This document shows positions 1 to 6,949 of a stretch of 64,000 bases of DNA, piece by piece; the stretch's first letter is position 1, and each line of letters opens with the position of its first letter. The notes below the pieces were generated by a model. It saw nothing but the letters and a program-made list of their open reading frames with translations, was not told the origin of the DNA and made no database searches. The stretch is from NCBI GenBank assembly GCA_040219575.1, contig JAVJSD010000120.1, positions 186,001 through 250,000 on the forward strand. The letters are read 5' to 3'. The stretch comes from JAVJSD01 sp040219575. Its GTDB lineage: Bacteria > Planctomycetota > Planctomycetia > Pirellulales > Pirellulaceae. A program made the translations under genes and the position numbers.

Positions 1-2
1 AC

Positions 3-152
3 CTCGCGGCCCTGGAGCGTTTCAATCGCCGTCTCGAGGAGATCGCCCAGCGCAACAGTTGCGAACACGTATTGATAGACACCAGCCGGCCGATGGTGGA
101 GACGTTTATCGATTACCTGAATCGGCGCAGCATGTTGCGGGGCGGCCGCTGA
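3..152 (+). CDS. DUF58 family protein, C-terminal end (partial)
   Basis: The first 50 codons visible, ending in TGA, read LAALERFNRR at the left edge, then HVLIDTSRPMVETFIDYLNRR near the stop. The pattern of a helix followed by a (L/I)DTSxPxxxxxxxYLxRR tail is the usual end of DUF58 proteins, the large family often encoded beside MoxR ATPases and von Willebrand A proteins. Only the tail is present, so the call rests on this short C-terminal match. The upstream part, including the DUF58 core, is outside the window. The family role is not firmly known. Confidence 0.5.
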   Translation, partial: LAALERFNRRLEEIAQRNSCEHVLIDTSRPMVETFIDYLNRRSMLRGGR

Positions 153-193
153 AGTTCGGGTCGGGCGTCGGCGTCGTGACGCATGAGCGCTTC

Positions 194-221
194 GCCCCCC
201 CAAGCCGACGACTTGTCGTCG
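194..221 (+). repeat. CCAAGCCGACG-type palindromic repeat, copy 1
   Basis: A GCCCC-AAGC head is followed by a short hairpin with arms CGACGAC and GTCGTCG. The same head and related arms recur three times at 43410-43515. It lies downstream of the DUF58 gene and downstream of the convergent lipoprotein gene. Confidence 0.6.
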
Positions 222-340
222 TCGCCGGAGTAGACGAGCAGACGGTGAGGCGGTCAAGAAACAGAATCAGCCGCGCGAACTGCGTCGGCGGCTGGTTGTA
301 GGATGCATCGGAGGCGTGCCGGGCGGCAAGCGGAGACGCC

Positions 341-1393
341 TCAGTATTGATTCGGCAGGCTGAAGCCAGGCTGGCCTCCCCCACCATAGACGCTCGAGTT
401 GGGCAGGCTCGCCGGCGAGTCGCCTGATTCGGTGCGGCTGAACGTGGTCGGACTTCCCGACGCGGCGCTGGCCAACTGCGTACTGCCGACGCTGCCGGGA
501 GCGTAACTGCCGCCGCGCTTCAGCAGGTTATTGGGCATCGTGAGATTCGCGCCGTCGGACTCGTTCGCGGCGTAGGAGTTCATCGCCGCCCCGTCGGTTT
601 TGCTGCCGAATCCGGGAGGCGGTTGCGCTCCGCCGCTCGGTACGTATGCGCCGGAACCTCCGCCGTAGGCCCCGCCGTCGTCGTACCCGCTCGATCCACC
701 CGCGTCGTAGGGAGTGGCGCCGTAGCCGGAGTCATAGCCTCCGGAGGTGTTTCCCTGGTAGCCTTGGTTCATGTCTTGACTGCCCGAGGGCTCGCTTTGA
801 TATCCACCGTAGCCGCCATTGCTGGGAGGCGGCGAGGCGTTGTATCCCGCGGGCGGCGAATAGTTGTTGGGCGTGGCGCCACCGCCGGGAGTGTAGGGAG
901 CGCCGTAGCCCGATCCGCCGCCGCTGGGCGGCGCGGGGTTGTAGCCGCTGGGCGGTGTGTTGTAGTTGCCGGCGTTACGTTGGTCGGCCGTGTAGAAGCC
1001 GTTTTGCGCTCCACCGCCGGAGTGCGACGGAGGGGGGGCGTTTTCGAAGGCGCTCGCCGTTTGGTTGGGGTAGCCGGGCGCGCCGCCGTAAGGCGTGTCG
1101 GGATACGGTTGCCCACCGCCGTTGGCGGCGTCATACGGAGCGCCGTAGCTCGAACCGCCCGCAATCTGCCCGTTGGGCTGCGAGGGCGGAATGTTGATGT
1201 TCGGCGAGGGGGGATAGGAGTCGCTTTGGGCCAGCGACGATCCGGCCGTCGAAGTGCCCCAGTTTCTGGGATTCAAATTGCTGAGCCGGGGCATCGACCA
1301 ACCGCCGCCGCTGTAGCAACCCGACAGGGAAACGGCAATGAATGCGGCAGAGACGGCCGCCACGCAAGCCCAGCGTGAGACGGTTGTTCGCAT
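341..1393 (-). CDS. Gly/Ser/Pro/Tyr-rich putative lipoprotein
   Basis: This is a 350-residue protein with an N-terminal hydrophobic stretch followed by the lipobox-like LSGC at about residues 23-26, so it is probably lipid-anchored after signal peptidase II cleavage. The rest has no recognisable fold. It is dominated by short runs of G, S, P, Y and N such as SGYGAPY, PPSGYNP and GGYGGYQ, which look like degenerate repeats of a disordered surface protein. The gene is transcribed toward the window start and is not tightly coupled to its neighbour. I do not recognise a family. A structural or adhesive surface role is inference from composition only. Confidence 0.6.
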   Translation of the reverse strand: MRTTVSRWACVAAVSAAFIAVSLSGCYSGGGWSMPRLSNLNPRNWGTSTAGSSLAQSDSYPPSPNINIPPSQPNGQIAGGSSYGAPYDAANGGGQPYPDTPYGGAPGYPNQTASAFENAPPPSHSGGGAQNGFYTADQRNAGNYNTPPSGYNPAPPSGGGSGYGAPYTPGGGATPNNYSPPAGYNASPPPSNGGYGGYQSEPSGSQDMNQGYQGNTSGGYDSGYGATPYDAGGSSGYDDGGAYGGGSGAYVPSGGAQPPPGFGSKTDGAAMNSYAANESDGANLTMPNNLLKRGGSYAPGSVGSTQLASAASGSPTTFSRTESGDSPASLPNSSVYGGGGQPGFSLPNQY

Positions 1394-1742
1394 GGCTCAT
1401 GCGCCTTTGTGTTTGACGAGAAGCAGAGCACCCGGCGCGTGGAAAAGCGATGCGCCGTCGTCTTCTTCCCTGAAGACCGAAGTTGTTATGGACGAGATTC
1501 TCTTGCCCAACGGCGATTCCTTCGCCTTGGGAACCCTCCGCCTCGCAAAGAGTGTCGGCTCGGAAGGCCGCTGCAATCCAGCCAATCCGAAAACTCTACG
1601 CAAATCCCCCGCGAGGCATCCTCAAGAATGGGGGCGGATCATAGGCAGCCGTTTGAGGGAAGTCAACGGCAATCGCGCGGCGCGATTTGGGAAATCGGCG
1701 GCGGCGCTTCTGGCCCACCGCACGACCGCGCCGAGGCTGTTT
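1394..1742. other. Intergenic region with one perfect dyad
   Basis: These 349 bases separate the lipoprotein gene from the upstream FliL-like gene on the same strand. I see no convincing coding frame. The only clear signal is the palindrome at 1671-1687, listed separately. No T-tract follows it, so it is not an obvious intrinsic terminator. Confidence 0.5.
1671..1687. promoter_or_regulatory. Perfect palindrome, candidate operator or hairpin
   Basis: AATCGCGC at 1671-1678 is mirrored exactly by GCGCGATT at 1680-1687 around a single G. It lies about 55 bases downstream of the FliL-like stop codon and about 280 bases upstream of the lipoprotein start. It could be a protein-binding site or the stem of a terminator lacking a U-tract. 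The sequence alone does not decide. Confidence 0.35.
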
Positions 1743-2324
1743 TCAACCGGAGTTCGCTTCCCGCCATGGGGTCGCCTGAGCTGCGTCGGGCGTCTCAAGC
1801 GGCGATGCGGCCGCCACGCGTTCCAGGTTGAGATCGGTGATGATCACCTCGTTGACCACATGTTCGCCGAGCGTGCGGTTCACGATCGCCTGAATCTGGC
1901 GTTTGAGTTCCGCCAACGTGGGATCCTCGAAATCGGCGCCGTGGGCTTGTCGCAACAGTTCTTCGATCTCCTGCTGCAACTTGTGCCGCCGCTGGGCCAG
2001 CAACTGCACACCCCGGTAGCGCGCTCCATCGAGCAAACTGATGTGCAGCCGGAATTCGGCGTGGGAAACGGGATTTCCAGGCAGTGGGGCCCCCTCGAAG
2101 CTGAACTCGCCCAATGTATGTTCCGTCGGCGGAGGCGGACCACCGGAGTTCAGCTTCCAAGCGGCGAATAGCCCCGCGTGAATCAGCACCAACACGAAAA
2201 TAAAGGCCGCGATCCAATTGTGTTTCACGAAGTGGAGAAGCCGCGACATGAGCCCCGTCTTCTTCTTGGACTTGTCCGTGTCCGGGGACTTGTCGTCGGC
2301 TTGGAGGTCTTGTTCTTCCGTCAT
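1743..2324 (-). CDS. FliL-like single-pass membrane protein
   Basis: This is 193 residues from the start MTEEQDLQADDKSP. An in-frame ATG ten codons upstream is possible, but the acidic, charged start fits better. An acidic cytosolic head is followed by one membrane segment (NWIAAFIFVLVLIHAGLFAA, about residues 36-55). After it come a beta-rich stretch and a C-terminal part reading LAELKRQIQAIVNRTLGEHV then VNEVIITDLNLE. That end matches the FliL pattern, a helix followed by a strand that stabilises stator association at the flagellar basal body. No other flagellar gene is adjacent, so a FliL-fold protein with another role is possible. A putative operator-like dyad lies about 150 bases upstream (2476-2508). 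Confidence 0.5.
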   Translation of the reverse strand: MTEEQDLQADDKSPDTDKSKKKTGLMSRLLHFVKHNWIAAFIFVLVLIHAGLFAAWKLNSGGPPPPTEHTLGEFSFEGAPLPGNPVSHAEFRLHISLLDGARYRGVQLLAQRRHKLQQEIEELLRQAHGADFEDPTLAELKRQIQAIVNRTLGEHVVNEVIITDLNLERVAAASPLETPDAAQATPWREANSG

Positions 2325-2475
2325 GTTCGCGTCTCCGCGCAAGATTCGATGCAACCCAACCGGCCGAGATCGGACGATCGCAGGCGAGGCGGGGCACGTT
2401 TGGGGCGCCGGACGCTCCGTGGGGAACTCGCTACGCCTCGAAAATGTAGCATCGTGGCGAGACGCGAGAACGACG

Positions 2476-2508
2476 ATCGTAACTCTTTTGAGAAAATACG
2501 GTTACGAT
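2476..2508. promoter_or_regulatory. 8-bp inverted repeat, candidate operator
   Basis: ATCGTAAC (2476-2483) and GTTACGAT (2501-2508) are exact reverse complements separated by 17 AT-rich bases (TCTTTTGAGAAAATACG). This is the most AT-rich segment of the intergenic region and lies upstream of the minus-strand FliL-like gene. The spacing of about 25 bases centre to centre would suit a dimeric regulator over a promoter. No known consensus is recognised. Confidence 0.4.
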
Positions 2509-2579
2509 ACGCGTGCCAGGGCCAATCGACACGAAGATCGGGCGGGGCCGCGATGTGCGGCAGGATGCGAACAGCCAAG

Positions 2580-2677
2580 AAAAAAAGCGGGGCCTCTGAC
2601 GCGCCAAAACCCGTTTTGGCGATGCCCAATGGCCAGGGGCAAGGCAACCATCGAGCCGAATAATCATCAGAGGCCCC
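2580..2677 (-). ncRNA. Candidate structured small RNA ending in a U-tract
   Basis: On the minus strand an 11-base arm GGGGCCTCTGA (2677-2667) pairs perfectly with TCAGAGGCCCC (2599-2589). The second arm is followed by GC and seven Ts (2586-2580). Inside lie an 8-bp hairpin with a four-base loop (CGCCAAAA at 2602-2609 pairing with TTTTGGCG at 2614-2621) and a 5-bp hairpin (TGCCC at 2623-2627 with GGGCA at 2637-2641). A closed multi-branch RNA that ends in a U-tract fits a small RNA or an elaborate terminator. I do not recognise 6S, SRP, RNase P or tmRNA motifs. No promoter was identified, and a mobile palindromic element is the main alternative. Confidence 0.4.
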
Positions 2678-3044
2678 ACGGGCCAGCTTCTGCCCCGAAG
2701 GAGATGCGAACGCCGCGCCGAGGATGCGACACGACCGCGATTGGCCCCCTGCGGGGCATGCGCAAGCGGCCCCGAAGATGCGATAAGTGTTTCGCGTTAA
2801 ACAATTTACGAGCCACGGAAAAATCCTGCGAATTGCTCGCGAGAGGTGGCCACTTCACCGACATCGCCCCTTGCAGAATCAGACACGTGTTCAATCTCGA
2901 CGAAGCAGGATTCGACGATCGAGGCGCCCGTCGCGCCAATCCTCGCCTTTCTGAATATGCCGGTCGCGTGGATAATCGGGGTAGCTTCGGTTGCGACGGC
3001 CGGGGGCTGTTGCCGCTAATTCGCATACCGCGACATGCATTTTC

Positions 3045-4043
3045 ATGACTGAGAGCATCGACTTCTCGGAGCAGCACCGGCGGCACGTCGTTCTGGTCGC
3101 AAATCCCAAGGCGGGGGCGAGATCGGGCCGACCGGCGGTCGAACGACTGGCGGGATTGCTCCGCGACAACGGTTACGTGGCCGAGGTGGTGACCGAAATC
3201 GACGCTGCGTCGGAGCGCGCGGAGCAACTGCTCGAAAGCGGCGACCTGCGAACGGTCGTCGCGGCGGGGGGCGATGGAACGGTGGGCCTGGTGGTCAACC
3301 GCACCCCGGTCGGCACTCCCATCAGCATCCTTCCGCTAGGCACCGAAAACCTGCTCTCTAAGTACCTGCACCTCGCCCCCACCCCGGAATCGGTGCTGCG
3401 GACCATCCAACGCGGGAACGCCGTCCGGCTGGATGCGGGACGCGTGGGCGACCGCATTTTTCTGCTGATGGCGAGTTGCGGCTTCGACGCCGACGTCGTC
3501 CATCGCCTGCACGGCCAACGGCGGGGACACATCCATCATCTGTCATATGCCAAACCAATTCTCGACTCCATTCGTATGTACCAGTACCCGCAACTGCGTA
3601 TCTACTGCCGGGATGGCGAATCGTCCCCCCCGAATGACGAGCGTTCGACTTCGGACGCGTCGCCCCGGGAGCCAATCCTGGCGCGGTGGGCGTTTGTGAT
3701 GAATCTGCCGCGGTACGCCGGCGGCTTGCAGATCATTCCGCAGGCCCTGGGCGACGATGGGTTGCTCGACGTGTGCACCTTTCGTGAAGGTTCGTTGTGG
3801 ACGGGATTGATGTATTTGGCGGGGGTGCTGTTTGGACGACATCAGAACTACCAGGACTGCGTGAATCGCAGGGCGAGCCGGATTCGCATTGAATCGGACA
3901 TCCCGGCGCCCTACCAACTCGACGGCGATCCCGGCGGGTTCACGCCGTTGGAAATCGAGACGCTGCCGGGCCGTTTGACCCTGTTGGCGCCTCCCAGCAG
4001 CAGTCCTGTCGCGACGCCCCGCGCGACGGAAACGCCGGCTTGA
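3045..4043 (+). CDS. Diacylglycerol/sphingosine kinase-like lipid kinase
   Basis: This is a 332-residue protein of the DAGK catalytic family (DgkB/YegS type), which transfers phosphate from ATP to a lipid hydroxyl at the inner membrane face. The N-terminal strand VVLVANPKAG is the usual opening. The nucleotide-binding GGDGT sits at about residues 75-79 and is followed by TVGLVVN. The motif LPLGTENLLSKYL corresponds to the family PxGTxNxxA region with an E variation. The C-terminal half carries the second beta-sandwich ending in QLDGDPGG. The start is taken at ATG 3045 (MTESIDF) because the upstream extension is not family-like. The downstream kdsA reading frame begins within or just after its stop codon, which suggests one transcript. 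Confidence 0.85.
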   Translation: MTESIDFSEQHRRHVVLVANPKAGARSGRPAVERLAGLLRDNGYVAEVVTEIDAASERAEQLLESGDLRTVVAAGGDGTVGLVVNRTPVGTPISILPLGTENLLSKYLHLAPTPESVLRTIQRGNAVRLDAGRVGDRIFLLMASCGFDADVVHRLHGQRRGHIHHLSYAKPILDSIRMYQYPQLRIYCRDGESSPPNDERSTSDASPREPILARWAFVMNLPRYAGGLQIIPQALGDDGLLDVCTFREGSLWTGLMYLAGVLFGRHQNYQDCVNRRASRIRIESDIPAPYQLDGDPGGFTPLEIETLPGRLTLLAPPSSSPVATPRATETPA

Positions 4044-4075
4044 ACCGATCGATCGGCCGCCCTACAAACGCTGTC

Positions 4076-4921
4076 ATGACGAGCCCCCTCACCGCCAACG
4101 ACCCCGCCCGCATTGGACCGCACCGCTGCGGCGCGAATCAGCCGCTATTGCTGATCGCCGGCCCATGCGTGATGGAGGATGAATCCGCCACGCTGCAGGT
4201 CGCCAGCGCCCTGGCCGACTTGACCGCCAACCTCGCGGTGCAACTGGTCTTCAAGGCATCTTTCGACAAGGCGAATCGGACCAGCGTCGATTCGTTCCGT
4301 GGCGTGGGAATCGAGGCCGGATTGCGAATCCTCGATCGCGTGCGGCGCGAGATCGGCGTGCCGGTGACCACCGACATTCACGAACCGGCGCAGGCGGCGG
4401 CCGTGGCGGAGGTGTGTGAATTGCTGCAGATTCCCGCCTTCCTGTGCCGCCAGACCGACTTGCTGGAGGCGGCCGCCAAGACGGGCCGCGCCGTGAATGT
4501 GAAGAAGGGGCAGTTTCTGGCTCCCTGGGATATGCGCAACGTGCTGGACAAACTGCTGGCGTTCGGCTGTCGCGACGTGCTGCTGTGCGAACGCGGCACC
4601 TTCTTCGGCTACGGCCGCCTGGTCAACGACATGCGGGCCTTGCCGCAAATGCGCGAACTCGGGGCGCCCGTCGTGTTCGACGCCACCCACAGCGTGCAGG
4701 AACCGGGCGGACTCGGCGGCAAGACGGGCGGCAACCGCGCGATGGTCGAACCACTGGCGCGGTGCGCCGTGGCGATCGGCGTCGACGGCCTCTTTTTCGA
4801 AACCCATCCCGACCCGGAAAAATCTCCCAGCGACGGCCCCAACATGGTGCCGCTGGCGGAGTTCGGGCCCCTGCTGCGGCGCCTGCTGCGCATCCGGCAA
4901 ACGATTCAGGAACTGACATGA
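4076..4921 (+). CDS. kdsA: 3-deoxy-8-phosphooctulonate synthase
   Basis: KdsA condenses phosphoenolpyruvate with arabinose 5-phosphate to make Kdo-8-phosphate for lipid A-core synthesis in the cytosol. The 281-residue product carries the family landmarks in order: IAGPCVMED near the start, FKASFDKANRTS, PVTTDIHEP, LQIPAFLCRQTDLL, VNVKKGQFLAPWDM, FDATHSVQ and ETHPDP near the end. Length is typical. An in-frame TTG at 4040 would overlap the previous stop, but ATG 4076 gives the usual N terminus. The stop codon overlaps the next gene by four bases (ATGA), so translation is probably coupled. Its presence implies that this planctomycete makes Kdo-type lipopolysaccharide. Confidence 0.95.
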   Translation: MTSPLTANDPARIGPHRCGANQPLLLIAGPCVMEDESATLQVASALADLTANLAVQLVFKASFDKANRTSVDSFRGVGIEAGLRILDRVRREIGVPVTTDIHEPAQAAAVAEVCELLQIPAFLCRQTDLLEAAAKTGRAVNVKKGQFLAPWDMRNVLDKLLAFGCRDVLLCERGTFFGYGRLVNDMRALPQMRELGAPVVFDATHSVQEPGGLGGKTGGNRAMVEPLARCAVAIGVDGLFFETHPDPEKSPSDGPNMVPLAEFGPLLRRLLRIRQTIQELT

Positions 4922-6831
4922 ATTCGTCACGCGAAAACCCGCCGCCCCACGCCAACGCCAACCGATATGTTGTGGGAAGTTGCTGGACTGCCGCCGTGCT
5001 GTTGGCCGGCCTTGGCCTGGCGTCGATCATGAGCGGATGCGGCGGCAACCGCGAACTGCCGTCCGACTGGGGATCGCTCGAAGTGGAGCAGGACACTCCC
5101 CAGAATTTCGAGCTCGCCTGGAGGGTGTTTGAGCAGATTCTGACATTCAACCTGACGCGGCAGGATGATCCTAACGAGACATCGACGGGCCTGGTGGACG
5201 ATCCGAAGGCGCTCAATGAAAACGCCCAACCCAAAGAACTCGTGATCAAGCCCTCGATCACGTTGCCGCAAGCCAGGATTCGGGTCGTCGAATGTCTCAA
5301 CAATTGGATCAACGGCAGCGACGTCCAAGAGGAAACCGAGGCCGTCTGGCAACGTGACGCCTTGATCGACAAGCTGCCGGCCTACCTGCAGGCCAGCCAG
5401 ATGCTCGACCTGGGGCGCCTCGACGACCTGCGGTATCGCGACGAGGACTTCGAATACCTTCAGCAGTGCCTCTGGATGCGCGAGATCTCACGCTGGGCGA
5501 GCGACACGGATTGTGGACCCTTGGCCTCGTCCATGATCCAGCGCATCGAATCGACGCACGACGCGGAAGAGAGCCGCCAACTCGCCGCCGCCGTGAAGCT
5601 GTTCGACTGGACGGTTCGCAATATCCAGCTCGATCCGCTGCCGCCGCAACCGCAGGACATTACGGCCGGACCCGGCGGAGACGAACGCCCTCGCCCCGCG
5701 GCGGAAGCGGGAATTCCCGGCCCCGGTTATTCGTATCATCCGTGGCAGGTGGTCCTGTTCGGACACGGCGACGCCTGGCAGCGGGCGCGTGTGTTCATAC
5801 AACTCGGGCGGCAAGCCGGCATCGACGTGGTGATGCTCGCCGCCGAGGACACGGGCCCCGCGCAAAAGCACCGGCCGTTGCTGACCGCCGCCCGCATCGG
5901 CGACAAGCTCTATTTGTTCGACCCGCAATTGGGCTTGCCGATTCCCGGTCCCAGCGACCAGCCGATCGCCACGCTGGGCGACGTCCTCGACGAACCGCAG
6001 TTGCTGCGCCAGTTGGATGTGGACGAGGGGGGAGAAAAACTCTCCTATCCCATTAAGGCGGAGGATTTGCAGTCGATTGTGGCGCTGATCGATGCCGATT
6101 CGCCGGCGCTTTCCTGGCGGATGCAGATCGCCGAACAGCATCTGTCGGGCCATCGCAAGGCCGTTCTCACCACCTCGCCGGTGGCGGTCGCCTCGCGGGT
6201 GCAGAAATGCCGGGGCGTGAAGGTCGCGCGGTTATGGCGCGTTCCGTTCGAAACGCAAATCTACCGCACCGTGCTGCCGATGGTCGCCCAGCAGCGGCCC
6301 GACGTGGCGGGCAACCTGATGTACGAGCAGCAGGTGTTCCTCAACGTCTATTCGCCGCAGTGCATGGGCCGCTTCAGCCATTTGTGGGGCCGCTTCTGGC
6401 AACAGGGCGACACGCCGCCCGCCTCGAAATGGTATCTCGACGCCCGGGCGCCGAAAGACATCATTGAGAGTCTCGAAGTCTCGGCTCGGGTGCAGCGGCA
6501 GTCCGAATCGGAAGAGCAAGAGGCGATGCGGAAACAGAATGCGGAGCAGATGGCCGTCCGACTGCAATTGGCGAAGTGGCAATCGACGGTTTGGCTGGCG
6601 CAGACGAAATACGAAACCGGCGACTTCGGCACGGCCCTGAACTGGCTCGAGAAAGTCGACATGACCGAGGACAATCCTTGGAAATCGCTAGCCACTTACA
6701 ATCTCGCGCGCACGCATGAGGCGCTCGACGACGTGGACGGCGCCCGTCGGATCTACCTGGTCGACGAGTCGCCGCAGCAACACGGCAATCGAATCCGCGC
6801 CAAGCTTCTCCGCGAACTGCAACTGAAGTGA
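4918..6831 (+). CDS. Large putative lipoprotein of unknown function
   Basis: This is a 637-residue protein with a hydrophobic signal segment and a lipobox-like MSGC at about residues 38-41. ATG 4918 overlaps the kdsA stop (ATGA). The middle region, with YHPWQVVLFGHGDAWQRARV and LYLFDPQLGLPI, recalls transglutaminase-like or cysteine-peptidase-like substrate-handling domains, but I cannot point to a complete Cys-His-Asp triad. The C terminus (NWLEKVDMTEDNPWKS onwards) looks like tetratricopeptide helices ending in KLLRELQLK. The gene is in an operon-like arrangement with kdsA, so an envelope role is plausible but inferred. I do not recognise a named family. Confidence 0.6.
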   Translation: MNSSRENPPPHANANRYVVGSCWTAAVLLAGLGLASIMSGCGGNRELPSDWGSLEVEQDTPQNFELAWRVFEQILTFNLTRQDDPNETSTGLVDDPKALNENAQPKELVIKPSITLPQARIRVVECLNNWINGSDVQEETEAVWQRDALIDKLPAYLQASQMLDLGRLDDLRYRDEDFEYLQQCLWMREISRWASDTDCGPLASSMIQRIESTHDAEESRQLAAAVKLFDWTVRNIQLDPLPPQPQDITAGPGGDERPRPAAEAGIPGPGYSYHPWQVVLFGHGDAWQRARVFIQLGRQAGIDVVMLAAEDTGPAQKHRPLLTAARIGDKLYLFDPQLGLPIPGPSDQPIATLGDVLDEPQLLRQLDVDEGGEKLSYPIKAEDLQSIVALIDADSPALSWRMQIAEQHLSGHRKAVLTTSPVAVASRVQKCRGVKVARLWRVPFETQIYRTVLPMVAQQRPDVAGNLMYEQQVFLNVYSPQCMGRFSHLWGRFWQQGDTPPASKWYLDARAPKDIIESLEVSARVQRQSESEEQEAMRKQNAEQMAVRLQLAKWQSTVWLAQTKYETGDFGTALNWLEKVDMTEDNPWKSLATYNLARTHEALDDVDGARRIYLVDESPQQHGNRIRAKLLRELQLK

Positions 6832-6949
6832 GGCCTGCGCGGCCGACGGCAAACTCGCGCCTGGCGATTGATCCGGCGACAAAAGGTTGGAAAATGGGGC
6901 GTTGGTTTTTCTAGCCTTCGTCTTCTCGCACGGGGTTCCCATCGCACTC

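Larger units (their letters stand above)
2325..3044. other. Long structured intergenic region between divergent genes
   Basis: 720 bases separate the FliL-like gene (minus strand) from the diacylglycerol-kinase-like gene (plus strand). Short open frames exist on both strands, but none has a sensible start, composition or family match. The region holds an 8-bp dyad (2476-2508), a nested inverted repeat ending in a T-tract on the minus strand (2580-2677), and four copies of GATGCGA (2564, 2703, 2723 and 2777). These look like regulatory or RNA features. Confidence 0.5.

Noticed and set aside
2667..3227. 186-residue minus-strand frame in the intergenic region
   Set aside because: It overlaps the start of the lipid kinase gene and its translation is Arg/Pro-rich without domains.
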